DNA of 64,000 nucleotides from Halapricum desulfuricans (GCF_017094505.1 NZ_CP064787.1:2604001-2668000); one strand, 5' to 3'. Counted from the first letter of the stretch, positions 50,440-58,893 are shown. A program made the numbers and translations. The notes: a model not told the origin generated them from the sequence alone.

Positions 50440-51528
50440 CTATCCAGGCAACTGGACGACCATATTCAATGCTTGTGGGAGCAGGACACTGATGAAAATC
50501 TGAGACCACATTGTGAACGTCGTCGGATACGTTTTCGTGTTTTTGACGTGTGAGAGCGTTTCCTGAACCTCTTCGTATCGCTCTCGATCGTCGATATTCG
50601 AAAGTGTGGCGTCATACGGATCGTCTACAGCCTCCTTGAGCTCTTGCTCTAGCGAACGAATTTTCTCCTCTTTTTTCTTTTTCATAATCGAATGTGTCTG
50701 ATACATCGAGTAAGCGATCGTCACCACGCCGACAATCCAAACAGCCGACAGCGCCACTTGGAAAATCGGACCAGGCGGTGGATACGGCGTGGACAGAAAC
50801 TGCGAGAGGAGCACTGGCGTGTGCGTCTGGAGGAACCAGAGGAGGAGGATTGCCGTGTAGATGTAATACGAGCGTTTAAGAAGTTCCCCGACCGGTTCGA
50901 ACCCACCCAGATTACGTGGATCATAGTAGAAGAGGCCGAAATCAGCTTTCGCAATCCGCCGGGGGATGAGGAGATGCACAGCGACGTAGGAGATCCCGAG
51001 TTCGAACAGAATCGGAATAATGATGAGCGGGAAACTGACCGTCTGTGCGTACAGCACGAGACCGATGCCACTAATATCAATAAGTTGGAAAATGCCTATA
51101 ACGAACACGAGAAATATGTAGTAGATAACGAGTGTAGCAAGATATCCCAGGACTCGGATCCGGAACGAAACGAGTCCCTCAAACTGACCCCGCATCGACG
51201 GGTCGATAGCAAGGTCGTCGTCAGCAATCCCGAGGTTCATGACAGTGTCGGCATAACTATCGTGAATGTACCGGAGTCCGACGACACCAAGAATTGTCAT
51301 CGCCGGAATTGCGAGTGAGTTCGGCTGTGTGAGCCACGAACTATTGCCCGAGACAAGGTAGTTATATACGTCAAACAGGCCGTACTCAATAAAGAGCCCG
51401 ACTGCAACTAACAGGTACGGTGGATAGAAACTCGATCCGGGGAGTGCTTCCGAAAACCATCCGAACCCAAACTTCTCAGCGATAATTTCGATTAGTAACC
51501 GATCTCGATACGTCTTCCCCTCAGTCAT
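50440..51528 (-). CDS. Uncharacterised polytopic membrane protein with charged coiled-coil tail, in AT-richer segment
   Basis: 362 residues from ATG at 51528. Hydrophobic helices lie near residues 36-56, 70-88, 127-150, 158-185, 222-242 and 255-278, with another near the C-terminus. A cytoplasmic charged coiled coil (MKKKKEEKIRSLEQELKEAV, about 285-305) precedes an acidic stretch. No family was recognised. TATA-box tatata (51553-51558) lies 27 bp upstream, so transcription is leaderless and independent of menB. GC is about 48-50% in sampled lines. Together with 49192-50094 it forms a foreign-looking segment inside the men cluster. Confidence 0.7.
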   Translation of the reverse strand: MTEGKTYRDRLLIEIIAEKFGFGWFSEALPGSSFYPPYLLVAVGLFIEYGLFDVYNYLVSGNSSWLTQPNSLAIPAMTILGVVGLRYIHDSYADTVMNLGIADDDLAIDPSMRGQFEGLVSFRIRVLGYLATLVIYYIFLVFVIGIFQLIDISGIGLVLYAQTVSFPLIIIPILFELGISYVAVHLLIPRRIAKADFGLFYYDPRNLGGFEPVGELLKRSYYIYTAILLLWFLQTHTPVLLSQFLSTPYPPPGPIFQVALSAVWIVGVVTIAYSMYQTHSIMKKKKEEKIRSLEQELKEAVDDPYDATLSNIDDRERYEEVQETLSHVKNTKTYPTTFTMWSQIFISVLLPQALNMVVQLPG

Positions 51529-51886
51529 AGGGTGGCGTTCACATTCCAATCCTATATACCTAGTTTCCCTTACGATCACTCGCTTCATCAGACCAGGCAA
51601 GGACCATCATCAATCGACGCGTTCGACCGTTTCGTGATGGCAAGGAGCGAGGGCTTGAGAGAGCATGCCTTCTTCGAGGATGAGACCGCGCCGCCGGGAG
51701 CGGTCGAATCGGCTGGAGAGGCGTGTGGTGCCATGTCCGGGCAGTCGCGGAAGCGTGCGTCCAGCGTACGCCGAGCGAAGCGAGGCGTTTCCCCGGAATC
51801 GCCCTCACAAGGCGATTCCGGCCTTTTTCCCCAAGTTTTTCTCGCGCAGCGGTTCTCGCGCGAGAACCCGAGCGAGAAAAAGTGGC
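51529..51886. other. 358-bp intergenic region between menB and the membrane-protein gene, with several palindromes
   Basis: No convincing gene. Near its right end a perfect 11-bp hairpin CCGGAATCGCC (51793-51803) with GGCGATTCCGG (51811-51821) is followed by a T-run. It is joined by a nested palindrome at 51836-51881. The rest (51590-51790) is GC-rich and open in several frames but arginine/serine-rich, so probably non-coding. It may terminate menB and insulate the foreign segment. Confidence 0.5.
51836..51881. repeat. Nested palindrome downstream of menB
   Basis: Outer arms TTTTTCTCGC (51836-51845) and GCGAGAAAAA (51872-51881) enclose a perfect 18-bp palindrome GGTTCTCGCGCGAGAACC (51851-51868). 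The TTTTT and AAAAA outer edges would give T-tracts at the 3' side on either strand, as expected of a bidirectional terminator. It lies 5 bp after the menB stop codon and belongs to a different sequence family from the TGATAC-type repeats. Confidence 0.65.
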
Positions 51887-52840
51887 TTAGTAGTGCCAGG
51901 GGAACTCCTCGAAATCGGGCTCGCGACCCTCGTTGAAGGCGTCCCGGCCTTCCTTGGCCTCGTCGGTCATGTACGCGAGCCGTGTCGCCTCGCCGGCAAA
52001 GACCTGCTGGCCGACCAGCCCGTCGTCGGTGAGATTGAACCCGTATTTGAGCATCCGCATCGCCGTCGGGGACTTGCCCGTCATCGTCTCGGCCCACTCC
52101 AGAGCTGTCTCCTCCAGTTGCTCGTGAGGCACCACCTCGTTGACCATGCCCATCTCTTCGGCCTCCTCGGCGGAGTAGGTCTTCCCGAGGAAAAACACCT
52201 CGCGGGCCTTCTTCTGGCCGATCTGCTTGGCGAGATACGCCGACCCGAAGCCGGAGTCGAACGACGCCACGTCGGGGTCAGTCTGGAGGAACTTGGCGTG
52301 TTCTGCGCTCGCAAGCGTCATGTCACAGACGACGTGCAGCGAGTGGCCGCCGCCGACCGCCCAGCCGGGCACGACCGCCACCACGGGCTTGGGGATGTGA
52401 CGGATCTGCCGTTGTACCTCCAGGATGTGCAGGCGGCCGACGTTCTCGGGCGCGTCGGGGTTGTCCGGACCGTCGATCGCCCGCGGGTCGGTCCCCGCCC
52501 CGCTCGCCGAGTCGCGTGGCGACTCGCTGTATTCGTACCCGGAATCGCCGCGGATCGACTGGTCGCCGCCGGCACAGAACGCCCAGCCGCCGTCCTTCGG
52601 GGAGGGGCCGTTGCCGGTCAGCAAAACGGTGCCGACGTCGGTCTGGCGCTTGGCGTGATCGAGGGCGGTCGAGAGCTCGTCGACCGTCTCCGGGCGGAAG
52701 GCGTTGCGCACCTCGGGGCGGTCGAAGGCGATCCGGACCGCGCCGACCTCGCGAGCGCGGTGGTAGGTGATGTCCGAGAAGTCGAACCGATCGATCGACT
52801 CCCAGCGGTCGGGATCGAAGATCTCAGAGACCATAGCCAC
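51887..52840 (-). CDS. menB: 1,4-Dihydroxy-2-naphthoyl-CoA synthase
   Basis: 317 residues, longer than bacterial MenB (about 275-285) through an N-terminal region and an acidic insert near the GGDQ motif. Crotonase-fold MenB signatures are KDGGWAFCAGGDQSIRGDSGY and VPGWAVGGGHSLHVVCDM, with TDPDVASFDSGFGSAYLAK and REVFFLGKTYSAEEAEEMGMVN. It cyclises o-succinylbenzoyl-CoA to DHNA-CoA. The gene is read toward the AT-richer segment, so menB is separated from menA by about 2.9 kb in this genome. Confidence 0.94.
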   Translation of the reverse strand: MAMVSEIFDPDRWESIDRFDFSDITYHRAREVGAVRIAFDRPEVRNAFRPETVDELSTALDHAKRQTDVGTVLLTGNGPSPKDGGWAFCAGGDQSIRGDSGYEYSESPRDSASGAGTDPRAIDGPDNPDAPENVGRLHILEVQRQIRHIPKPVVAVVPGWAVGGGHSLHVVCDMTLASAEHAKFLQTDPDVASFDSGFGSAYLAKQIGQKKAREVFFLGKTYSAEEAEEMGMVNEVVPHEQLEETALEWAETMTGKSPTAMRMLKYGFNLTDDGLVGQQVFAGEATRLAYMTDEAKEGRDAFNEGREPDFEEFPWHY

Positions 52841-52928
52841 TCTGGGGGACGGAGAAGCAAAAAAGGTGCTCGCTCCGTCGGGAGATTTTTGCGCCGGGCG
52901 GGGATAGAGTAGAGACGACAGGTCCCCA

Positions 52929-53936
52929 ATGGCAGAGACGTTCTACGACGTGCTCGGGGTGGATCCGGAGGCCGACGAGTCGGCCATCGACGACGCCTTC
53001 CGCGAACGGATCAAGGACGTCCATCCGGACGTCAGCGACGATCCCGAGGCCGGACAGCGCTCTCGGCGGTTGATCGAGGCCAGGGAGGTGCTCACCGACG
53101 AGTCGGAACGGGCTCGCTACGACCGGCTCGGCCACGACCAGTACGTCCGCCAGACCGACACCGACGCGGGCTGGGCGACCGACGCCGCGTCGCGGCCACC
53201 GTCGGAGGCGGCGACGGCGTGGGCCGATGACAGCGAGACGACGGGGGACGACGCGACGGGGGACAGCGGCTCCACCTGGGCCGGACGTGGGAGATGGCGA
53301 CACAGGCGGCGAGGGCAGGGTCGCCGGAATCGACGCGCACGCGAGGCGCACGGCGGTCCCGGAGCGGGAGCCGCGGAGTCCGGTAGCGAGACCGCGACTG
53401 GAGGCGAAGCCACTGGAGACGGGACGGGCGACGCGGCAACCGGCGACGACCGAGTCGGAGCGCGGACGGGCGGACCGGGCACTGCCACAGGCAGCGACAG
53501 TGGTGGAGGAAGTGTCGGCACGTCGGGAAACGTCGGCGGGCCGGTCGGGTGGGCCACGGGCGGCGGCTACGCCGTTCGCGAGGAGTCGACACGGGACGGC
53601 TTCGACCGGAGCCGGCTGTTCCCGCCGACCCAGTCGGTCGTGTTGCTCGTCGCCGCCTTCTTCTCGTATCCGGGACTGGTCTTCAGCAGCGTCTTCCCCG
53701 CGTTCTCACCGATAGTCAACGTCATCGTCGCGGCGTGTACGCTGGCGCTGATCGTCTATCTCGCGTCGATGCCCGAAGTCGGTATCTACGTCTTCGGCGG
53801 CTGGACGGTGCTGGGAACGTTCGTCCTCCTCGCGAGCACGGTCGATCCGCTCTCGATCGTCGGACTGGTCGTCCTCGGGGCGACGTGGCTGCCGCTCGGC
53901 CTGACGGTGCTGACCTACTGGGCGCTGCGCTGGTAG
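52929..53936 (+). CDS. DnaJ-domain protein with C-terminal membrane helices
   Basis: 335 residues. The J domain occupies residues 1-65 (FYDVLGVDPEADESAIDDAF) with the HPD motif in KDVHPDV. A long low-complexity linker rich in glycine, threonine and acidic residues follows (about 85-215). Three to four hydrophobic helices end the protein (from about 235). The J domain would stimulate DnaK-type ATPase at the membrane. No zinc-finger or substrate domain of full DnaJ is present. It lies between menB and menD on the opposite strand, breaking the men cluster without an obvious functional link. Confidence 0.85.
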   Translation: MAETFYDVLGVDPEADESAIDDAFRERIKDVHPDVSDDPEAGQRSRRLIEAREVLTDESERARYDRLGHDQYVRQTDTDAGWATDAASRPPSEAATAWADDSETTGDDATGDSGSTWAGRGRWRHRRRGQGRRNRRAREAHGGPGAGAAESGSETATGGEATGDGTGDAATGDDRVGARTGGPGTATGSDSGGGSVGTSGNVGGPVGWATGGGYAVREESTRDGFDRSRLFPPTQSVVLLVAAFFSYPGLVFSSVFPAFSPIVNVIVAACTLALIVYLASMPEVGIYVFGGWTVLGTFVLLASTVDPLSIVGLVVLGATWLPLGLTVLTYWALRW

Positions 53937-53956
53937 GGCGGCGAAAACAGCCCCGA

Positions 53957-55732
53957 TCAGGAGCCGCTATTCACCGCCAAGCACACCTGCTCGTGCAGGC
54001 GTTCGCGCGTGCGGTGGCTCTCGTCGGCGTCGAACCGGACCTCGATGACCTGCGTGCCGTCGGTAGCCAGCGACTCGGCATAGGCGGCCTCGAAGCCGTC
54101 GAGGTCGTCGACGACGGCGTACTCGAGTCCGTAGAGATCACCGACGGGCTCGAAGTCGATCCCGTGAGGGGTCCGGAAGTACTCGGTGAACGGCGGGTCG
54201 AACTCCTCAATCGGAAGCATGTGGAAGATCCCGCCGCCGTCGTTGTTCAGCAAGACGATCGTCGCGTCGACGCCACAACGCTCGACCGCGAGCAGTCCGT
54301 TCATGTCGTGATAGAACGCCAGGTCACCGATCACGAGCACGAGCGGGTCCGCGGTCGCGCTGCCGGCCCCGAGCGCGGTGCTGGTGATCCCGTCGATCCC
54401 GCTCGCCCCGCGGTTGCCCAGCACCGTCAGATCGGCCGATCGGGGCCGACCGAACCGATCGAGGTCTCTGACGGGCATGCTGTTGGAGACGACCAGCGTC
54501 GCCGGGCCGGGGGCTCGACTCGCGACCGTCGAGAGGACAGCACCCTCGAAGTGCTCGGAACCGACGGCGTCGCCGACGCGCTCCCAGTGGCGCTGTTCGG
54601 CACGGCGGAACCGTTCGCGCCAGTCGTCGCCGGACTCGCCGCCCGCATCGCCCCGTCTCAGACGGTCCGCGAGTCGGTCGGCCAGCCACGACGGGTCCGC
54701 CGTCACGAGGTCCGTCGCGGTGAACTCGGCCTCGCGCCAGCCGCCCGCGGGATCGACGACGAACTGACGCTCGGCGTGGTCCCGAAGGTAGTGTCGCAGG
54801 ACTTTCGAGGTCGGCGACGCCCCGAAGCGGACGACGAGTTCGGGGTCGGGCCACTCTCCCGCTGCATCGAGATAGGAGTCGTAGCCACCGTAGACGGGAG
54901 TTTCCGAATCGTGGCCGAACCGATGTCCAGAGAGCGGGTCGGCGAGCACCGGGAAACCGGTCGCCTCGGCCAGTGCAGAGAGCGCCTCGCGGGCCGGCGT
55001 CGCCGCGTTGGCAGGCCCTGTCACGAGCAGCCCGCGATCGACCCCGGCCAGGGCGTCCGCCAGCGACTCGACCGCGTCCGACTCGAGGGTCGGTCGACCG
55101 CGCGTCGTCCGGACGAAGGGGCCGTCTCGTCCCTCGACGCCGATCGGTGCCCGTTTGTCCAGATCCACGGGGACGTCGCCGGGAACCTCGGTCGGTTCCA
55201 GCGGCTTTGCGACCGGGACGTTGAGGTGGACGGGGCCGGGCGGCGTCCCGATCGCCCGCTCGACGGCCCGGTCGGCAGCGACCCGAAGCGAGCGCAACGC
55301 CCGCGGCTGCGGTTTCGGTTCCGGGAGCGTCCGGTAGTGCCGGACGGCATCACCGTAGAGTTGCCCCTGATCGATCGTCTGATTCGCGCCGCTGTCCTGC
55401 AGTTCCGGCGGGCGGTCGGCCGTCAGCACGACCAGCGGGACCCGGGACTGGTGGGCCTCGATCACGGCGGGGTGGAAGTTCGCCGCGGCCGTTCCGGAGG
55501 TGCAGACCAGCGCCGTCGGCTCGCCCAGTCGGCGGGACCGCCCCAGCGCGAAGAACGCCCCGGACCGTTCGTCCAGCTGAGAGAACGTCTCGACGTCGTT
55601 TCGTCGGGCGAACGCGGTCGTCAGCGGCGTCGATCTGCTTCCGGGTGCGAGGACGACGCCGGTCACGCCGGCAGCGATCAGTTCGTCGACGAGCGTTTCG
55701 CCCCACAGCGTCGCGCGGTTCGGTGGAGTCAT
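53957..55732 (-). CDS. menD: 2-Succinyl-5-enolpyruvyl-6-hydroxy-3-cyclohexene-1-carboxylate synthase
   Basis: 591 residues, a thiamine-diphosphate enzyme. N-terminal VTGVVLAPGSRSTPLTTAFA with the DERSGAFFALG stretch forms the Pyr domain of MenD. The ThDP-binding C-terminal domain shows ALVLVIGDLAFYHDMNGLLA, with metal ligands in the GDLAFYHD and LLNNDGGGIFHMLP stretches. It condenses isochorismate with 2-oxoglutarate. ATG at 55732 is 31 bp after the menF stop, so menF-menD are probably one transcript. Confidence 0.94.
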   Translation of the reverse strand: MTPPNRATLWGETLVDELIAAGVTGVVLAPGSRSTPLTTAFARRNDVETFSQLDERSGAFFALGRSRRLGEPTALVCTSGTAAANFHPAVIEAHQSRVPLVVLTADRPPELQDSGANQTIDQGQLYGDAVRHYRTLPEPKPQPRALRSLRVAADRAVERAIGTPPGPVHLNVPVAKPLEPTEVPGDVPVDLDKRAPIGVEGRDGPFVRTTRGRPTLESDAVESLADALAGVDRGLLVTGPANAATPAREALSALAEATGFPVLADPLSGHRFGHDSETPVYGGYDSYLDAAGEWPDPELVVRFGASPTSKVLRHYLRDHAERQFVVDPAGGWREAEFTATDLVTADPSWLADRLADRLRRGDAGGESGDDWRERFRRAEQRHWERVGDAVGSEHFEGAVLSTVASRAPGPATLVVSNSMPVRDLDRFGRPRSADLTVLGNRGASGIDGITSTALGAGSATADPLVLVIGDLAFYHDMNGLLAVERCGVDATIVLLNNDGGGIFHMLPIEEFDPPFTEYFRTPHGIDFEPVGDLYGLEYAVVDDLDGFEAAYAESLATDGTQVIEVRFDADESHRTRERLHEQVCLAVNSGS

Positions 55733-55763
55733 AGCTATCAGGACAGGGAGTCCGCCAACACGT

Positions 55764-57089
55764 TCACTCCAGTTCGTCGAGCATCGGTCGGTATTTCAGC
55801 TGAACCTCGTCCCACTCGCGGTCCGGGTCGCTGTCGTCGACGATTCCCGCGCCGGCGAACAGCGTCGCCGTCCGGTCGCGAGCCAGCGCCGAGCGGATCG
55901 CGACCGCGAACGTGCCGTCGCCGTCGGCGTCGACCCAGCCGACGGGCGCGGCGTACCACCCGCGGTCGAACGCCTCCGTGGACTTGATCGTCTCGAGGGC
56001 GGCGTCCGGCGGGAGTCCGCCGACAGCGGGCGTCGGATGCAGCGCCTCGACGAGTTCGAGGACGTGTCGGTCCCCGTCGAGCGCGGCCCGGATCGGCGTC
56101 TCGAGATGCTGGACGGTCGCGAGCTTGCGGATCGATCGCTCGCCGGTCGTGATCCGTTGGGCGACCGGGTCGAGCTGTTCGCGGATCGCCTCGACGACCA
56201 GGTCGTGCTCGTGGTTGTCCTTGTCGCTGCTGAGCAGTTCTTCGGCCAGCCACTCGTCTTCTTTCCGGGTATCGCCGCGGCCGGTCGAGCCCGCGAGCGC
56301 GCCCGTCCGGACGGTTCGGTCAGTCAGCGAAACGAGCGTCTCCGGGGTTGCCCCGAAGAAGGTCCCCGCCCCGTCACCGGGAGCGAACGCGAACCGGTAA
56401 CAGTCGGGATAGGTCTCGTCAAGACGAGCCAGCGCGTCCGGGACCGAGACCGGCCCGGCGAGGTCGACCGACAGCGACTGGGCGAGGACGACCTTCCGGA
56501 GTCGGCCGGCGCGGATGTCCGAGAGCGCGGCCTCGATCTGCTCGCGCCAGTCCTCGCGCGACGGCGTGCGCCGTTCGTCGACGATTCCCGGCGGGCCCGA
56601 TCGCTCGGGGCCGGTCGCGCCGGCCAGCCGCTCCTGCCAGTCCTCAAGGCGTTCAGCCGCGATGTCGGACGTTTCGGCAGTCACCGTCAGCCAGCGTGCT
56701 CCGTCGTGAGCCGTCACCTGCACGCGGGGCAACACGAACCAGGCGTCGGGAAACCCGTCCCATGTCGTGCCCGAACGAGCCCCGTCGTGGAAGGCGAAGC
56801 CGCCAAACAGCCGCGGTCGCGCCGGGCGAGGGACGTCACCCGTCAGGCTTTCGAACAGCGCCGTCGCGGTCTCGCGGACCGTCTCGAACCGGTCCGGCCC
56901 GTCGGCGCTGACCGAGGCCGTCGCTCCCGCGGCCGCGATCGACTCCCGGGGCCCGCGCCAGACGACCGTCGGCGCGTCAGCGATGCGCTGGAGCACATCC
57001 GGGGAGAGCTCCTCAAGTCGACGACTGCATGCCGAGACGGCAAGCTCCGACGCCGCCCCGACGGCCTCGTCCCCGTGCAGCGTTTCCAT
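55764..57089 (-). CDS. menF: Isochorismate synthase
   Basis: 441 residues from ATG at 57089, of the chorismate-utilising (anthranilate synthase I / isochorismate synthase) family. Conserved C-terminal signatures are LRKVVLAQSLSVDL, TFFGATPETLVSLTDRTVRTGALAGSTGRG, EHDLVVEAIREQLDPVAQ and LVEALHPTPAVGGLPPD, followed by RGWYAAPVGWVDADGDG. It converts chorismate to isochorismate, the first committed step of menaquinone synthesis. TATA-like ttttaagc (57114-57121) is about 28 bp upstream, matching a leaderless start and excluding the frame to 57371. Confidence 0.94.
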   Translation of the reverse strand: METLHGDEAVGAASELAVSACSRRLEELSPDVLQRIADAPTVVWRGPRESIAAAGATASVSADGPDRFETVRETATALFESLTGDVPRPARPRLFGGFAFHDGARSGTTWDGFPDAWFVLPRVQVTAHDGARWLTVTAETSDIAAERLEDWQERLAGATGPERSGPPGIVDERRTPSREDWREQIEAALSDIRAGRLRKVVLAQSLSVDLAGPVSVPDALARLDETYPDCYRFAFAPGDGAGTFFGATPETLVSLTDRTVRTGALAGSTGRGDTRKEDEWLAEELLSSDKDNHEHDLVVEAIREQLDPVAQRITTGERSIRKLATVQHLETPIRAALDGDRHVLELVEALHPTPAVGGLPPDAALETIKSTEAFDRGWYAAPVGWVDADGDGTFAVAIRSALARDRTATLFAGAGIVDDSDPDREWDEVQLKYRPMLDELE

Positions 57090-57113
57090 TGCCACGTCGT
57101 TAGGACTACGACG

Positions 57114-57121
57114 TTTTAAGC
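57114..57121 (-). promoter_or_regulatory. TATA box of menF-menD
   Basis: Complement reads gcttaaaa, about 28 bp ahead of the menF ATG, giving a leaderless transcript for the menF-menD operon. Confidence 0.55.
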
Positions 57122-57200
57122 ACTGGCAAACAGGGCGTGACAGGGAGCGACGTGCGGGCGAGGCCAACGCTTTTTCTTCGGGGCCGCGAACCGTCCGATT

Positions 57201-58418
57201 ATGGACGACGACAGGGTCGCATACGAACCGGTCAGCGTCAAGGACGTGCTGGCCGAGATGAAAGACACCGCCGAGTTGCTGATCGATCTCTCGTACTCGG
57301 CAGTGCTTCTGGGCAGTGACGACATCGCGGAGGAGGTGCTCGACCTCGAATCGCAGATGGAGGTGTTGCACCTCAAAGCGCGGATGAGCCTCCTGCTGGC
57401 CGCGCGCAATCCCGAGGACGCCGAATCACTCGCACCCGTGCTCGGAGTGGTCGGGGCCGCCGAGAAGATCAGCGACGCCGCCGGCGACATCGCGAAGGTC
57501 GTTCTCGAAGACATCGGGCTGCCGGAGGCGATGCGGGCCGCGCTCCCGGAGGCCATCGAGGCCATCGAGCGTGCGTCGGTGGTCCCGGGATCGGCGTACG
57601 TCGACCGCACGCTGGGCGAGCTCACGCTCGAAACCGAGACCGGCGTCCGCGTGATCGCTGTCCGTCGGGACGGCGAGTGGCTGCTCAACCCCGGTCCCGA
57701 GACGGCGCTGCGGGCGGACGACGTCGCGATCCTTCGCGGCCCGCGTGAAGGGCTCTCCGAGGTCTACGAGACGATGACCGACGACACGTACGTCCCACCG
57801 GATCCCCCGGAGGCGGCCTCGCAGGATCTGGAGCGCGCTGTCGATTCGATCGTTCTGATGAAAAACATGAGCGAACTCGCCGTCGATCTGGCCTACGGGT
57901 CGGTCCTGTTCGACAGCGAACCCGTCGCCGAGGAGGTGCTGGAACTGGAAGCCGAGGTCGACGCGCTCCAGTCACGCTTCGAGGCCTGGGTCCTCCGGGC
58001 GGCGAGCCGAACTGACGACCCGGTGAACCTCCGGGGGCTCGTCCAACTCGGTCGCGCGACGGAGGTCATCTCCGACGCCGCCCTGGAGATCAGCGAGGGG
58101 GTTCTCCGCGGGATCGGTACTCACCCCGTCGTCGCCGCAGCCGTCGAGGAGAGCGACGAAGTGATCGTCCGGTTCACCGTCGACCCCGACAGCCCTCTCG
58201 CGGGGCGAACGCTGGGCGACGCCGCAGTCAAAACCGAGACGGGAATGCGCGTCATCGCGGTCCGTCACACCGGCCGCGAGAGCCGTCGCACCGGACGCGA
58301 GGGGAGCGACTGGGTCGTCTCGCCGGGAGCGACGACCGAGATCGAAGCCGGCGACGTGCTACTCGCGAAAGGTACCCGGACCGGGGCCGATCGGCTGGCC
58401 GAGTTCGTGGGCGAGTAG
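57201..58418 (+). CDS. Double PhoU-TrkA_C protein (probable potassium channel regulatory subunit)
   Basis: 405 residues made of two similar halves. Each begins with a helical PhoU-like segment (KDTAELLIDLSYSAVLLGSD at about 20-40; MSELAVDLAYGSVLFDSEPV at about 225-245). Each ends with a RCK_C/TrkA_C beta domain (GELTLETETGVRVIAVRRDGEW; GDAAVKTETGMRVIAVRHTG). TrkA_C domains bind ligand and gate potassium channels or act as potassium-uptake subunits, so the protein likely regulates a membrane transporter not present here. The tandem duplication is clear by eye. ATG at 57201 is preceded by a weak T-rich patch. Confidence 0.85.
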   Translation: MDDDRVAYEPVSVKDVLAEMKDTAELLIDLSYSAVLLGSDDIAEEVLDLESQMEVLHLKARMSLLLAARNPEDAESLAPVLGVVGAAEKISDAAGDIAKVVLEDIGLPEAMRAALPEAIEAIERASVVPGSAYVDRTLGELTLETETGVRVIAVRRDGEWLLNPGPETALRADDVAILRGPREGLSEVYETMTDDTYVPPDPPEAASQDLERAVDSIVLMKNMSELAVDLAYGSVLFDSEPVAEEVLELEAEVDALQSRFEAWVLRAASRTDDPVNLRGLVQLGRATEVISDAALEISEGVLRGIGTHPVVAAAVEESDEVIVRFTVDPDSPLAGRTLGDAAVKTETGMRVIAVRHTGRESRRTGREGSDWVVSPGATTEIEAGDVLLAKGTRTGADRLAEFVGE

Positions 58419-58429
58419 CCGGCGGTATC

Positions 58430-58510
58430 ATACGGTCGGTTGTAAGTCTGTTCCGGATCGATCGCATCCGTTATGCGATCGTACCGGTAAATCGTTACAA
58501 CCGACCGTAT
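58430..58510. repeat. Nested palindrome, copy C
   Basis: Outer 16-bp arms ATACGGTCGGTTGTAA (58430-58445) and exact complement (58495-58510) enclose an inner 9-bp stem CGATCGCAT (58459-58467) / ATGCGATCG (58473-58481) with a five-base loop. On the minus strand it begins on the A of the TGA stop of the small membrane gene. Compared with copy B (18305) the arms differ at three positions, and each change is matched in the opposite arm. Confidence 0.85.
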
Positions 58511-58809
58511 CACAGCTCTCGCGTGAGCCGGCGCGCCTGCAACGCAACGAGAACCGCCGTGAGCAACCCGCCCAGCGACAGCGCGAGCGACGCGCCGAGC
58601 CCAAGATACCACAGTCCAGCACCGCCGGTGCCCGGCAGGACGACAAAGAAAAGATACACCAACGCCGTCACTGCGATCCCGACGCCGAACCCGCGAAGCG
58701 CGTGCTTGCGGACCTGCAGCGCCTCGACGAAGCGCGCGCGACCGGATTCAGGACGATCGTCTGGCACACGTATTCGTTGTCCGGCCCGGTACAAAACCAC
58801 ACTGATCAT
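58510..58809 (-). CDS. Small two-helix membrane protein
   Basis: 99 residues from ATG at 58809, or 85 from GTG at 58767 (VPDDRPESGRARF). A basic segment (VEALQVRKHALRGF) precedes two hydrophobic helices (about residues 40-60 and 65-90 of the longer form), ending LQARRLTREL. The family is not recognised. The start is uncertain; the GTG is plausible because the extra N-terminus contains no typical features. It is convergent with the double PhoU-TrkA_C gene across nested palindrome C and runs parallel to the rpsB operon. Confidence 0.65.
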   Translation of the reverse strand: MISVVLYRAGQRIRVPDDRPESGRARFVEALQVRKHALRGFGVGIAVTALVYLFFVVLPGTGGAGLWYLGLGASLALSLGGLLTAVLVALQARRLTREL

Positions 58810-58893
58810 TCCGATCGGACGAACGGTATGGCGCGCCCGAGCCGGGGCTAGCGATCGAAGCGTACAGACGGACGAAACGTTTCGAAAAGCCGG

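Noticed and set aside
51532-51936. Plus-strand frame of 134 codons in the menB-downstream region
   Set aside because: It crosses the hairpin and nested palindrome, has no promoter-like box in front and reads serine/arginine-rich.
53227-55987. Plus-strand frames overlapping the 3' part of the DnaJ gene and menD
   Set aside because: They read as low-complexity translations of the menD antisense strand with no domain.
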